Part shown: piece by piece, positions 53,152 to 62,469 of the stretch
Layout: each line of letters opens with the position of its first letter
Position numbering within the stretch: position 1 is the stretch's first letter
From: Roseofilum reptotaenium CS-1145
GTDB taxonomy: Bacteria; Cyanobacteriota; Cyanobacteriia; Cyanobacteriales; Desertifilaceae
NCBI RefSeq assembly: GCF_028330985.1
Contig: NZ_JAQMUE010000072.1
Span: 1 to 64,000, forward strand
DNA: 64,000 nucleotides
Direction: 5' to 3'
The notes under the pieces: generated by a model
Database searches by the model: none
What the model was told of the DNA's origin: nothing
What the model saw: the letters and a program-made list of their open reading frames with translations, nothing else
Made by a program: the position numbers and the translations under genes

Positions 53152-53177
53152 GATCGGATTTACTCTGAAGTCCGATC
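53152..53177 (+). promoter_or_regulatory. GATCGGA/TCCGATC inverted repeat upstream of pst
   Basis: Seven-base perfect arms (53152-53158, 53171-53177) with a 12-nt loop lie in the 605-bp AT-rich gap 52720-53324. It is a possible operator or weak transcript hairpin. The rest of the gap is AT-rich with no gene. Confidence 0.3.
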
Positions 53178-53222
53178 AAAGAATCATAAATTATTTCTAA
53201 AATAATTTTTTATTAATATTTA

Positions 53223-53252
53223 TTTTACCTAATCTTAACCAAAAGAGCGCCA
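53223..53252 (+). promoter_or_regulatory. candidate Pho box for SphR/PhoB before pstS
   Basis: TTTTACCT (53223) and CTTAACCA (53234) are spaced 11 bp start to start; a weaker third unit (GAGCGCCA) falls at 53245. Cyanobacterial Pho boxes are tandem 8-bp CTTAACCT-like units with 3-bp spacers. The site lies ~75-100 bp before the pstS start, which suits activation under phosphate limitation. Confidence 0.55.
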
Positions 53253-53324
53253 TAAAGGGTTAACCTGCAATCAACATCTTCTCGTACACTGAAGATTGCC
53301 CTAATCTCAAACTTGATTGATCTT

Positions 53325-54455
53325 ATGTTTTCCTTCTCTAACTGCAAGCGTAAAAGCATTTCCCTATTAATTGCAGCCCTGAGCGCTGTAGCCTTAGCCT
53401 CCTGTGCTGGTGGAGATGATACATCTCAAGTGGGAAGCACTACAGGTGGAGGTGAAGCGAAATCCACCAGCAAATTGGCCCTAGCCGGTAACACCAGTTT
53501 AACGGGAGCCGGAGCCTCTTTTCCCGCCCCTCTTTACCAACGCTGGTTCCTAGACTTTAGTAATGCAACCCCCAACCTTCAGATTGACTATCAGTCGGTT
53601 GGTAGTGGAGCTGGGGTAGAACGATTTATGCAAAACTTGGTTAACTTTGGAGCCAGTGATGTAGCGATGAAAGATGATGAAATCTCCGAAGTTGACAAAG
53701 GCGTTTTGATGCTCCCCATGACCGCTGGAAGTGTGGTAATGGCTTATAACCTTCCAGGTGTTGATGAACTCAACTTAACCCAAGAAGCTTTGATTGATAT
53801 CCTCTTAGGGAATATTACCCAATGGAATGACCCCAAAATTGCCTCAGCTAATTCCGGTATCACTCTTCCAGATACAAATATCACCGTAGTTTATCGGTCT
53901 GACGGTAGCGGAACCACAGGGGTGTTCACTAAAAATCTGAGCGCCATGAGCGAAGAGTGGAAAAACCAAGTTGGTGAAGGCAAAACTGTAGAATGGCCGG
54001 TTGGTATTGGTGGAGCCAAAAATGATGGGGTAGCCGCCCAAGTCAGGCAAACAGAAGGAGCCATTGGTTATCTAGAGCTAGGATTTGCCAAAAGCGCCGG
54101 CTTGAATATGGCATCCCTAGAAAATAAATCGGGTAATTTTATTTATCCCACTGATGAAGCAGCATCTCAATCCCTGGCAGCGGTGCAATTACCGGAAAAC
54201 TTACGCGCTTTTGTCACGAACCCAGAAGGGGAAGAGTCTTATCCGATTGTCACCTATACTTGGTTGCTGGCCTACAAGGAATATGATGATCCAGAAATTG
54301 CCAAGTCTGTCGAAGCCATGATTGAATATGGTCTGAACGAGGGACAAACGATTAGTGCCGATTTGGGCTACATTCCCTTACCGGATAACGTGCGGGAAAA
54401 AGTGGCCATGGTTGCTGATTCCATTAGCCCAGATTATGAGATTGAAGTGAAATAG
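53325..54455 (+). CDS. pstS: phosphate ABC transporter substrate-binding lipoprotein
   Basis: Binds phosphate outside the membrane and passes it to PstCA. ATG 53325 starts MFSFSNCKRKSISLLIAALS with lipobox LASC. The PstS fold follows: GAGASFPAPLYQRWFLDF, QSVGSGAGVERFMQNLVNFG, GASD and the phosphate-loop YRSDGSGTTGVFTKNLS. The protein is 376 aa. It is first in pstSCAB, after the candidate Pho box. Alternative TTG 53313 would add four residues. Confidence 0.95.
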   Translation: MFSFSNCKRKSISLLIAALSAVALASCAGGDDTSQVGSTTGGGEAKSTSKLALAGNTSLTGAGASFPAPLYQRWFLDFSNATPNLQIDYQSVGSGAGVERFMQNLVNFGASDVAMKDDEISEVDKGVLMLPMTAGSVVMAYNLPGVDELNLTQEALIDILLGNITQWNDPKIASANSGITLPDTNITVVYRSDGSGTTGVFTKNLSAMSEEWKNQVGEGKTVEWPVGIGGAKNDGVAAQVRQTEGAIGYLELGFAKSAGLNMASLENKSGNFIYPTDEAASQSLAAVQLPENLRAFVTNPEGEESYPIVTYTWLLAYKEYDDPEIAKSVEAMIEYGLNEGQTISADLGYIPLPDNVREKVAMVADSISPDYEIEVK

Positions 54456-54476
54456 AGTCTCAATTTCCTCGTGCGA

Positions 54477-54505
54477 TTAGGAGTAAGGGACTCCCTTACT
54501 CCTAA
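54477..54505 (+). terminator. perfect 13-bp hairpin between pstS and pstC
   Basis: TTAGGAGTAAGGG (54477-54489) pairs with CCCTTACTCCTAA (54493-54505) around a 3-nt loop. No T run follows, so full termination is unlikely; a role as an RNA stabiliser or partial attenuator that raises PstS over PstCAB is typical of such sites. Confidence 0.6.
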
Positions 54506-54541
54506 CCCTTGATTCCCCACCTATGTTATTAATGTTATTCT

Positions 54542-55492
54542 ATGGTTTCTGTAGCAAAAGCTGAATCTGGGCGATCGCGCTCTAATGTAGAAAAAAACTT
54601 AGACCGAGGTTTTATTGGTCTTACCTTTATTTTTGCCTTATCCATTGCCGCTATCCTAATTATCATCACCCTCACTGTGGGTTTGGGTGCTCTTGATGCT
54701 CTGCAACAATTTGGTATTCCCTTTCTCTTCCAAAGTGCCTGGAACCCGGTTCAAGATGAATATGGGATTTGGCCCATGATCTACGGAACGATGATGAGTG
54801 CAGCCATTGCTCTAATGATTGCTGTACCTCTCGGTCTGGGAACGGCTGTTTTCCTGAGTGAAGACTTTATTCCCGTCAATATCCGTACTGTTTTGGTGTT
54901 TCTTGTCGAACTGCTGGCAGCTATTCCCAGTGTGGTGTATGGATTATGGGGGATTTTCGTCTTAATTCCTCTGATCAAGCCTATGGGTGACTTTATGCAT
55001 AACACCTTTGGGTGGTTTCCCTTGTTTAGCACCCCTCTAGCTGGCCCAGGCATGTTACCGGCTGGATTAGTCCTATCTATTATGATTCTACCGATTATTA
55101 CGGCGATCGCCCGTGATTCCCTAGCTAGCTTGCCTCCAGACCTGCGACAAGCCTCCCTAGGACTCGGTGCAACCCGGTGGGTCACCATTTTTCGCGTTCT
55201 CCTGCCAGCCGCCTTCTCCGGTATCGTTGGCGGAATTATGTTAGCTCTTGGTCGAGCCATGGGAGAAACCATGGCAGCTACCATGCTCATCGGTAACTCT
55301 AACAAAATGAGCCTCTCGATTTTGGCTCCCGGTAATACCATTGCCTCATTGATGGCGAACCAATTCCCTGAAGCCTCTGGACTACAGGTTTCTGCCCTCA
55401 TGTACGCCGGTTTGATTCTGATGATTCTGACCTTAGTCGTCAATGTGCTAGCTGAATGGATTGTCAATCAAGTCAAAGCCAAATATGACTAG
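54542..55492 (+). CDS. pstC: phosphate ABC transporter permease
   Basis: A membrane permease (316 aa) of the high-affinity phosphate transporter. It has about six helices; the PstC N-terminal region (GFIGLTFIFALSIAAILI) and the EAA-type coupling loop (SLPPDLRQASLGLGATRWVT) are present. The permease start AESGRSRSNVEKNL is reached from ATG 54542, 87 bp after pstS. It is second in pstSCAB. Confidence 0.95.
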   Translation: MVSVAKAESGRSRSNVEKNLDRGFIGLTFIFALSIAAILIIITLTVGLGALDALQQFGIPFLFQSAWNPVQDEYGIWPMIYGTMMSAAIALMIAVPLGLGTAVFLSEDFIPVNIRTVLVFLVELLAAIPSVVYGLWGIFVLIPLIKPMGDFMHNTFGWFPLFSTPLAGPGMLPAGLVLSIMILPIITAIARDSLASLPPDLRQASLGLGATRWVTIFRVLLPAAFSGIVGGIMLALGRAMGETMAATMLIGNSNKMSLSILAPGNTIASLMANQFPEASGLQVSALMYAGLILMILTLVVNVLAEWIVNQVKAKYD

Positions 55493-55504
55493 GTTAATAG
55501 GTAA

Positions 55505-55558
55505 TGGCTAAATTTCCCCCTATTCCCTATTTCCTATTCCCTATTCCCTATTCCCTGA
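55505..55558 (+). repeat. CCCTATT heptamer tract between pstC and pstA
   Basis: CCCCTATTCCCTATTTCCTATTCCCTATTCCCTATTCCCT is a run of imperfect CCCTATT units just before the pstA ATG. It does not interrupt a gene. Confidence 0.6.
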
Positions 55559-55562
55559 CTTT

Positions 55563-56459
55563 ATGAACCCTTCTACAGAATCGAAGTCCCTAGCCAGTAG
55601 CCTAATCCAAGATAATAGCCGCCCCAGAGCCATATTTGATCGGGTGATGACAACCATTTCTGGGATTTGTATTGGACTAACAATATTGCCCCTATTTGCG
55701 GTCTTAATTTATGTGATTATTAAAGGAGGATCGCGCCTAAGTCTAGCTCTATTCACCCAATTGCCACCAGCAGCCGGACAAACTGGAGGAGGAATTGCTA
55801 ACGCTATCCTAGGAACGTTTATTACCGTCGGCATTGCCAGCGTAATTGCTGTACCTATTGGCGTATTGGCAGCCGTTTATCTATCTGAATTTAGTTCGAG
55901 TAGCCAAGTCGCCCGTAAAGTGGCTCGTGGAATTCGGTTTGCCACGAATGTCCTGAGTGGTGTGCCCTCCATTATTGCTGGAGTCTTTGCATATAGTTTA
56001 GTTGTTTTAACCACAGGAACCTTTTCTGCCTTAGCAGGAGGCGTAGCCCTATCGGTGTTAATGCTTCCTACCATTATTCGGACCACCGACGAAGCACTGC
56101 AAATTGTACCTCAAGATATTCGTTGGGCATCCGTTGGTGTAGGAGCATCCAATTATCAAACTGTCCTTAAAGTGGTTTTACCCGCTGCCCTCCCTGCCAT
56201 TTTGACTGGAGTCACCCTAGCGGTTGCCCGTGCTTCGGGAGAAACCGCGCCCCTCCTATTTACGGCACTCAATTCTAATTTTTGGCCCAGAGGCTTGATG
56301 GCTCCTACGCCATCCTTAGCCGTGCTAGTTTACAACTTTGCGAGTAGTTTTGATCTGAAACTGCAAGAATTAGCTTGGGCAGCATCTTTAGTCTTAGTCA
56401 TGTTGGTATTAATCAGTAGTATTATTGCTCGATTAGCCACCCGTCAAAGTCAGTTTTAA
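55563..56459 (+). CDS. pstA: phosphate ABC transporter permease
   Basis: The partner permease of PstC (298 aa), six helices, with the coupling loop IVPQDIRWASVGVGASNYQT and ASGETAPLLFTALNSNFW, typical of PstA. It starts MNPSTESKSLASSLI at ATG 55563, 70 bp after pstC across the heptamer tract. It is third in pstSCAB. Confidence 0.95.
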   Translation: MNPSTESKSLASSLIQDNSRPRAIFDRVMTTISGICIGLTILPLFAVLIYVIIKGGSRLSLALFTQLPPAAGQTGGGIANAILGTFITVGIASVIAVPIGVLAAVYLSEFSSSSQVARKVARGIRFATNVLSGVPSIIAGVFAYSLVVLTTGTFSALAGGVALSVLMLPTIIRTTDEALQIVPQDIRWASVGVGASNYQTVLKVVLPAALPAILTGVTLAVARASGETAPLLFTALNSNFWPRGLMAPTPSLAVLVYNFASSFDLKLQELAWAASLVLVMLVLISSIIARLATRQSQF

Positions 56460-56494
56460 TGTTTATACGTTTATTCAAGAATTGAGGAAAGACC

Positions 56495-57328
56495 ATGACC
56501 AATGCAGATTCAACAAATGCAGATTCAACTACAGTGAACAAAACTGAAACCGTCTTAAGAACTGACAATGTAAGTATTTTTTACGGTGATTTTAAAGCGG
56601 TTCGGGATGTATCTATGGACATTCCCAAAAATCGTGTAACTGCTTTTATTGGCCCATCAGGATGCGGTAAAAGTACGATTTTAAGGTGTTTTAATCGTCT
56701 GAATGACTTAATTCCCATCTTTAAGTTGGAAGGAAAAATCTTCTATCACGATCAAAGTTTATACGAAAATAACATTGATGCAGTGGAAGTTCGCCGACGG
56801 ATTGGCATGGTGTTTCAAAAACCCAACCCTTTCCCCAAATCCATTTATGATAATATCGCCTATGGTGTGCGGATTAATGGGTTAGGTAAATCTAAGTCAG
56901 AGATTGACGAAATTGTGGAGCGATCGCTCCGTCAAGCGGCCCTATGGGATGAAGTCAAAGATAAAATGCACCAAAGTGGGTTTGCCCTGTCTGGAGGACA
57001 ACAACAGCGCCTGTGTATTGCTCGCACAGTTGCTATTAATCCGGATGTGGTGTTAATGGATGAACCCTGTGCATCCCTCGACCCCATTTCTACCCTCAAA
57101 GTAGAAGAACTGATCCATGAACTCAAAGAAAATTACACCATTGTAATTGTGACTCACAATATGCAACAGGCTTCGCGGGTGTCTGATATGACTGCCTTCT
57201 TCAACGCTAAAGCAATTGAAGGGGGTAAACGGTTTGGGTATTTAGTCGAATATGACAATACAGAAGATATTTTCCAAAATCCCCAAGAAGAAGCCACTCA
57301 GCAGTATGTCAGTGGACGCTTTGGATAA
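56495..57328 (+). CDS. pstB: phosphate ABC transporter ATP-binding protein
   Basis: The ATPase of the transporter (277 aa): Walker [18 protein letters not shown], signature [18 protein letters not shown], Walker [14 protein letters not shown] and the switch His in [11 protein letters not shown]. The N-terminal 20 residues contain an [15 protein letters not shown] repeat, unusual but harmless. It is last in pstSCAB, 35 bp after pstA. Confidence 0.97.
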   Translation: MTNADSTNADSTTVNKTETVLRTDNVSIFYGDFKAVRDVSMDIPKNRVTAFIGPSGCGKSTILRCFNRLNDLIPIFKLEGKIFYHDQSLYENNIDAVEVRRRIGMVFQKPNPFPKSIYDNIAYGVRINGLGKSKSEIDEIVERSLRQAALWDEVKDKMHQSGFALSGGQQQRLCIARTVAINPDVVLMDEPCASLDPISTLKVEELIHELKENYTIVIVTHNMQQASRVSDMTAFFNAKAIEGGKRFGYLVEYDNTEDIFQNPQEEATQQYVSGRFG

Positions 57329-57420
57329 GATTAATCACGACCCAATGATCGCCAACGTCACCATTCACGATAGGATCAACTGACGAGTAAATCTCAATGA
57401 TGCAGTTTTTGATGATCCTT

Positions 57421-57819
57421 ATGAAGCGATTTTTTGCACGATTGCTACCCTTGATTTTAGTGGCGATCATGGGTTTGGTTGGGTGTTCCAACACCCCTTC
57501 TGTGATTACAGGCAACTATTCTCAAGATACTTTGAATATGGTTGATAGCCTACGCACAGCGATTGAACTTCCTGAAGATGCTCCCAATAAGGCTGAGGCT
57601 CAAGCAGAGGCAAGGGAGTTAATTAATCAATATGCGTCTCGATATCGTCGAGATAGATCTGTGGCTACTTTAACTTCATTTACCACAATCCGCACAGCAC
57701 TCAACAGTTTGGCAGGACATTATAGTTCTTATCCGAATCGTCCGGTTCCAGAAAAGTTAAAACAACGGATTAACCAGGAATTGCGCCAAGTCGAAGCAGC
57801 GCTTAAACGGGGAGCCTAA
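57421..57819 (+). CDS. psb27: photosystem II assembly lipoprotein Psb27
   Basis: Luminal lipoprotein that binds CP43 during photosystem II assembly and repair. ATG 57421 (MKRFFARLLPLILVAIMGL) gives a signal peptide ending in the lipobox LVGC. The helical body (SQDTLNMVDSLRTAIELPED; AREAI-type INQYASRYRRDRSVATLTSF; HYSSYPNRPVPEKLKQRIN) matches Psb27. Earlier in-frame ATGs at 57397 onward would lengthen the signal region and are rejected. It lies 92 bp after pstB in the same direction. Confidence 0.92.
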   Translation: MKRFFARLLPLILVAIMGLVGCSNTPSVITGNYSQDTLNMVDSLRTAIELPEDAPNKAEAQAEARELINQYASRYRRDRSVATLTSFTTIRTALNSLAGHYSSYPNRPVPEKLKQRINQELRQVEAALKRGA

Positions 57820-57848
57820 TTGCCCAGTCTCAAGGCTAATCGGTAATA

Positions 57849-57899
57849 AGTAATGGGTAAACGGTTTTTCCCTAGAGAAACCCAGTTTTACTCATTACT
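57849..57899. terminator. bidirectional hairpin between psb27 and the deaminase-like gene
   Basis: AGTAATGGGTAAA and TTTTACTCATTACT pair with one mismatch, and inside them GGTTTTTC pairs with GAGAAACC around a CCTA loop. The site lies between two convergent genes and likely ends both transcripts. Confidence 0.6.
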
Positions 57900-57914
57900 C
57901 ACTCCTCATTACTC

Positions 57915-58961
57915 CTAGGTTAAGGCTGGGGTTAGATTGGGGTTTGGTTCGTTTTGCAAGAGTCCCGTTAACAGAGAAGCTGGGTGTTCGGGGTAAGGCC
58001 AAGCAAAAGCATGACGGAATGAAGCATCTTGACAGGCTTGGAGTTGCTCAAAGTCGATGATGTCTAAAGTTAGTAAGTTTTCATATTCAAAGGGTAGACG
58101 AACATTATGGAGTCCGGCATTATCGGTGCAAATAGCAATGTCTACCCCAGCGTCAAAACAGCGATCAAAGACAATTTTCAGTTCACTTAAGTCGTCTAGA
58201 GTTCCTGTTTTCAGGTAGGTAGTCGGGCATACTTCTAGACATTGCCCTTGCCTCGCCAGTTGCGGTAAGAGATGAGGGTAGTGGAGGGGAATTTGAATCC
58301 CATGGCCAATACGCATCAGATAGGGGAGTAGTTCAGGATAACAACCCTCATGGGTTTCGTAGAGATGTCCGGTTGTTTTGAGGCCGAGCGATCGCGCATA
58401 CTCATAGAGCTGAATTAATTCCGACAAGCGATCGCCATAATGGGCATCTCCACCTGCAAGATCAATCCCACAAACATATTCAGGCATTTGGGCGGCAAGT
58501 TCCACAATCGCCCGATTTACCTCATCAGGCAGACGAGAATGGGTACAGAGGATCTGGCTTGTAATAATACTATAGTTATGATTTTGGCTCGCCTGACCTA
58601 CAGCTTCCACAATAGCCGCCATGCGATCGATACGATCATTCTGGCTATACTCTTCTGGAGTCCGTAGGTAAGGCGTATAGCGTAATTCCAAATAGGCTAA
58701 ATTTTCAAACACATAAGCCCCTCGAATCAAGCGATAAATAAAATAGGGTAATGTGTCTAAAGTTTGGGTTTTCTCAACTAAGGTATGGAGTTCTAAATAT
58801 TCATCTAAGGTTTTCCGAGGACGGGTATAGAAATCTTCAAACTCAGGATACTCAGCAAACTGCTCAGACCATTCTGAGCCACTACGGTGAAAATAGCGCC
58901 AGAGAATGCGAGGGACGACCGAACCGCCTAAGTGTCGGTGGAGTTCAGCATAAAGAGCCAC
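57915..58961 (-). CDS. adenosine deaminase-family amidohydrolase
   Basis: A metal-dependent TIM-barrel hydrolase, 348 aa. The metal-binding start is ALYAELHRHLGGSVVPRI; later come HLYETHEGCY (His/Glu) and AICTDNAGLHNVRLPFEY (catalytic Asp region). The substrate may be adenosine, adenine or a related nucleoside; family motifs alone do not decide. GTG 58959-58961 is the start, with GAGG 8 nt upstream. It is convergent with psb27. Confidence 0.85.
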   Translation of the reverse strand: MALYAELHRHLGGSVVPRILWRYFHRSGSEWSEQFAEYPEFEDFYTRPRKTLDEYLELHTLVEKTQTLDTLPYFIYRLIRGAYVFENLAYLELRYTPYLRTPEEYSQNDRIDRMAAIVEAVGQASQNHNYSIITSQILCTHSRLPDEVNRAIVELAAQMPEYVCGIDLAGGDAHYGDRLSELIQLYEYARSLGLKTTGHLYETHEGCYPELLPYLMRIGHGIQIPLHYPHLLPQLARQGQCLEVCPTTYLKTGTLDDLSELKIVFDRCFDAGVDIAICTDNAGLHNVRLPFEYENLLTLDIIDFEQLQACQDASFRHAFAWPYPEHPASLLTGLLQNEPNPNLTPALT

Positions 58962-59090
58962 AAGGATAACCTCTTAAAATCTGCGATCGATGGAATTTAA
59001 TCACATTTCACCTCCTATGGTAATCCTGAAAATTTAGTTCAGCACCCTTCAGGACAAATTTCAATCCGTTACTCCAAAGATCAAAAATTT

Positions 59091-60425
59091 TTAAGAGACG
59101 CTTTCAATTCGGGTTAAGCGGGCCCCTAGATTTCGCAGTTTGACTTCAAGCTGTTCATATCCCCGGTCTAGATGTTGTAAATCTTGAACGGTTGTGGTGC
59201 CTTCAGCAGCTAATCCCGCTAAAACTAGAGCAGCGGAAGCCCGTAAATCTGTGGCTAATACCGGCGCACCTGATAACAGGGGTACACCTTTAACAATAGC
59301 TATATTCCCCTTAACACGGATATTGGCTCCCATGCGTTGTAATTCAGCCACATGGCGTAGACGATTTTCAAACACGGTTTCGGTGACCATACTATTACCA
59401 TCGGCTACGGTGAGCAAAGCCATAAACTGGGCTTGCATATCTGTGGGAAAGCCAGGATAAGGAAGGGTTTCAATGTCTGTCGGCAAAATGCGCTCTGCGG
59501 GAAGAAGGCGTAATTGTCTTTCTCCTTCTTTGATTACTTTTGCGCCCGTTTCTTCTAATTTAGCGATTACTGGAGTCAGGTGAGAGGCAATCACCCGATT
59601 GAGCAACAATTCGGATTGGGTAATGGCAGCCGCGACTAAAAAGGTTCCAGCCTCAATGCGATCGGGAATGACTTCATAGTCGGTACTATGCAGTTGAGAA
59701 ACCCCTTCAATCCAAATCGTTTTTGTGCCAGCTCCCTTAATGCGAGCGCCCATAGAACGACAGAAGTTAGCCAAATCTACAACTTCGGGTTCTTGCGCAG
59801 CATTTTCAATACAGGTTTCCCCATCCGCTAAGGTCGCTGCCATCATCAGGGTTTCCGTTGCCCCCACACTGGGATAATCCAGATAGATTTTAGCTCCTTT
59901 GAGTTTACCCTGGGGAGCATAGGCATTCACAACTCCATGTTCGATTTGGACATGGGCCCCCATGGCTTGGAGTCCGCGCACATGCAGATCTACAGGACGA
60001 GCGCCGATCGCACAGCCACCGGGTAAGGGGACTTGGGCTGTACCCAAACGGGCTAATAAGGGGCCAATAATAAAGAAACTGGCTCGCAGTTGGCTAACTA
60101 CTTCATAGGGTGCTTGTCCTTGAGTGATGTCAGTGGCATCCAATTCTAGGGTGTCTCCCTGGCGTTGGAGCTGAATGCCCAAAGATTCTAGAATCTGGCC
60201 CATGCGATTGACATCAACCAGGTTGGGTACATTGCGTAATCGGCAAGTTTGGGAGCAAAGTACTACGCCTGCGAGAATAGCTAAGGCGGAGTTTTTGGCT
60301 CCACTGATCTGCACTTGGCCGCTTAAGCGGAATTTGCCTTCAATTTCAAGCATAGAAGGGGTTTTTGCCGCTGCCACAGGCGCGACATTAGTTGAAATCA
60401 CGGTATTAATAGCTCTATCCTCCAA
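59091..60425 (-). CDS. murA: UDP-N-acetylglucosamine 1-carboxyvinyltransferase
   Basis: First committed step of peptidoglycan: transfers enolpyruvate to UDP-GlcNAc. The N-terminal [20 protein letters not shown] and the catalytic Cys loop [15 protein letters not shown] are intact (the Cys targeted by fosfomycin). The C-terminal [16 protein letters not shown] and [17 protein letters not shown] match the family. It is 444 aa with a 20-residue leader before [10 protein letters not shown], so a shorter start there is possible. Confidence 0.97.
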   Translation of the reverse strand: MEDRAINTVISTNVAPVAAAKTPSMLEIEGKFRLSGQVQISGAKNSALAILAGVVLCSQTCRLRNVPNLVDVNRMGQILESLGIQLQRQGDTLELDATDITQGQAPYEVVSQLRASFFIIGPLLARLGTAQVPLPGGCAIGARPVDLHVRGLQAMGAHVQIEHGVVNAYAPQGKLKGAKIYLDYPSVGATETLMMAATLADGETCIENAAQEPEVVDLANFCRSMGARIKGAGTKTIWIEGVSQLHSTDYEVIPDRIEAGTFLVAAAITQSELLLNRVIASHLTPVIAKLEETGAKVIKEGERQLRLLPAERILPTDIETLPYPGFPTDMQAQFMALLTVADGNSMVTETVFENRLRHVAELQRMGANIRVKGNIAIVKGVPLLSGAPVLATDLRASAALVLAGLAAEGTTTVQDLQHLDRGYEQLEVKLRNLGARLTRIESVS

Positions 60426-60516
60426 AAATTAAGTAATTCTTACCATAGGTTCCGAAGTTGGTTTGATTGTACCGGAAAGTTTTCCAGTACGCTAATCCAA
60501 TCTCCGGATCTTTTAT

Positions 60517-61134
60517 TCAGTTTTCAGAGGCACGGGCTTCTAGCCATAGGGGAACGACAATCCAAGCGATGAGGAGAAGTAGGGCGAGGATCGCAAATTG
60601 TCCCACCCAAGCGATGAGTTGCTCGAGGGAAATGAGGTGACCAACAAAGAACGCGAGACTCACCATAACACTTGCCCAAAGGGTGGCTCCAGCAACGTTA
60701 CAGAGGAGGAATTTAGGATAGGGCATTTCTACAATACCTGCGATCGGTCCAGCAAAGATCCGCAGCAGGGCAATGAAGCGACCGAGAAAGACGGCGCGAG
60801 CGGCATTTTGCTGAAATTTGCTTTTGGCATTTTCCAGTTGATGTTCAGCGACTCGAAAGAATTTGCCTACTTTGAGCAGTAGGGGCCATCCTCCGGTTCT
60901 GCCGATCCAATATCCACAACTATCCCCGATCGCCGCTCCGGCGATCGCACTAATGAGAACTCGCCAATATACCATTTCACCGCTACCCGCTAGAAATCCA
61001 CCAACGAGGGTAATGGTTTCACCGGGTAGGGGGAGTCCGGTATTTTCGAGCATTATGCCCAGGAAGATGGTCCAGTATCCGTATTGACTGGCGAGGGATT
61101 GAATTGTATCGAGTGAGAGAAATTCTAAGGACAT
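60517..61134 (-). CDS. DedA-family membrane protein
   Basis: A 205-aa membrane protein of the DedA/SNARE-associated family, now linked to lipid-carrier flipping. Markers are ENTGLPLPGETITLVGGFLA, SCGYWIGRTGGWPLLLKVGK and the conserved FLGRFIALLRIFAGPIAGIV, with about five helices. It starts at ATG 61134 and lies 91 bp upstream of murA in the same direction. Confidence 0.88.
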   Translation of the reverse strand: MSLEFLSLDTIQSLASQYGYWTIFLGIMLENTGLPLPGETITLVGGFLAGSGEMVYWRVLISAIAGAAIGDSCGYWIGRTGGWPLLLKVGKFFRVAEHQLENAKSKFQQNAARAVFLGRFIALLRIFAGPIAGIVEMPYPKFLLCNVAGATLWASVMVSLAFFVGHLISLEQLIAWVGQFAILALLLLIAWIVVPLWLEARASEN

Positions 61135-61470
61135 GCAAACCAGGTAGGTGAGAAGAGAACGTATGAGTTACGTTGTCAGATTAAGCTTTTTTCGATCTTG
61201 GCGTGTAATCCAGGTACTGTCAATCTGGATTGGGGATCAATGCTTCAGGAAAGTTTGGGTAATCTGGTGAAGTTCTGAGAAAGTGTTGTTTTTGGGGCTG
61301 ACAATTCTCAATTTTCACGCTTATATTAAGAAGGTCTTAAGAGGCGATCGCTAGAGTATGATTACTTAAAGCTAGAGTTCGGTCACTCAGTTTACCAACT
61401 TTTTTAGCTTTAGATCTTAGATTGGTCAAGGAACTCAACCTCCTAGGGACTTACTAAAAGGATAATCACG
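61135..61470. other. 336-bp gap with no recognisable feature
   Basis: No open frame, hairpin or repeat beyond HIP1 and simple A/T runs is seen between the DedA gene and the STAS gene. It must hold promoters for both divergent genes. Confidence 0.6.
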
Positions 61471-61827
61471 ATGACAAGTACAGCAATGGGTCAGTTTACG
61501 GTTCTTCACCCTCAAGGGTCTTTTGATGCTCAGAGGGGTGAACAGATTTCTCGGCAGATTGAGGAGATCTCCTCTCAAATGTCTATCCTTTGTCTAGATT
61601 TGGCTGGGGTGGGTTTTATGGATAGTGCGGGTTTAGGTAAATTGGTTCATGGACTCAAAGCAGCTCGCCAGCAGGGTTGCCGCCTGGTTCTGTGCAATAT
61701 TCCAGGACAGGTGAAATTAATATTAGATATCGCTAGACTAGAAGGTGTATTTGAAATTTACCCTTCCTACGAAAAAGTATTAGAGGTGTTTCAACCGGAT
61801 CAATTGATGGCATTAAGCGCTGTTTGA
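61471..61827 (+). CDS. orphan STAS-domain anti-anti-sigma-like protein
   Basis: A 118-aa single STAS domain (AMGQFTVLHPQGSFDAQRGE; LCLDLAGVGFMDSAGLGKLV). The loop reads DSAG rather than DSSG/DSTG, so one of the two hydroxyl positions used by phospho-antagonists is Ala; the first Ser remains. No kinase or phosphatase gene lies next to it. The stop overlaps the next, convergent gene by 15 bp. Confidence 0.85.
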   Translation: MTSTAMGQFTVLHPQGSFDAQRGEQISRQIEEISSQMSILCLDLAGVGFMDSAGLGKLVHGLKAARQQGCRLVLCNIPGQVKLILDIARLEGVFEIYPSYEKVLEVFQPDQLMALSAV

Positions 61828-62460
61828 AGGAAGCGGAAGCGGTTTGATTTGCAAGTCGATGAGGGGGGTTCCGATTTGGCAATACCAATAACTGGTGAGT
61901 AAGTCTGGCTCTTGAACCCCCAAACTGGCTAAGACTGGGGTATCAGGAAACGGAATCAGGCGATCGAAGCAGGGATTGGATGTGCCTCCAAACTGAAGCA
62001 GATAAACGCCAGGAATAGCTTGAATATGGCGCAGCAATTGATAACCGAGTTGGTACAGGGTTTGACGAGTTCGATCGCCTAGATGTAGGGGTTGATGATA
62101 GGTCAGGTTCCCATTTTGAATCGCTTCACCATAAAGCGGGCCTTTGGCGCTGAGAATAATTGGTAACCAATTTTTTCCTTCACCGATCGGATATCCCCAG
62201 ATGGAAACTGTTTGCTGCAAGGACTCTATGGAGCGACAAAATTCGTAAGTTTTTTGACCCAAAAACGGAAGATGATCGGGAATATTGAGGGTGAGTGGAC
62301 AGAACAAAACCTCCTCTGAAGCTTTGAGCGTTTGGATCGATTGAATCGTTGTGTCAATCTTGGGTGAAATCCGTTGTATTGTGTCCTGTAATTTGATGGG
62401 TAGAGTAGCCGAGCGATCGCGCTCTGACTCGACAACGATCTGTACAGAGGAATAGATCAT
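61813..62460 (-). CDS. hypothetical protein (215 aa)
   Basis: A soluble, mixed alpha/beta protein (VQIVVESERDRSATLPIKLQ; YSCQIGTPLIDLQIKPL-like end; LLQFGGTSNPCFDRLIPFPD). A cyanobacterial conserved protein is likely; I recognise no catalytic motif. It lies 9 bp downstream of the coiled-coil gene, which in turn follows the NblS-like gene, so it may be in that transcript. Confidence 0.72.
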   Translation of the reverse strand: MIYSSVQIVVESERDRSATLPIKLQDTIQRISPKIDTTIQSIQTLKASEEVLFCPLTLNIPDHLPFLGQKTYEFCRSIESLQQTVSIWGYPIGEGKNWLPIILSAKGPLYGEAIQNGNLTYHQPLHLGDRTRQTLYQLGYQLLRHIQAIPGVYLLQFGGTSNPCFDRLIPFPDTPVLASLGVQEPDLLTSYWYCQIGTPLIDLQIKPLPLPSNSA

Positions 62461-62469
62461 GGCGATCGG

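Noticed and set aside
54781-55467. 228-aa open frame on the minus strand
   Set aside because: It lies wholly inside pstC on the other strand, is Arg/Pro-rich and has no ribosome site or family match; a shadow of the real gene.
55505-55558. CCCTATT runs as a possible CRISPR array
   Set aside because: Units are 7 bp without spacers; this is a simple tandem repeat.
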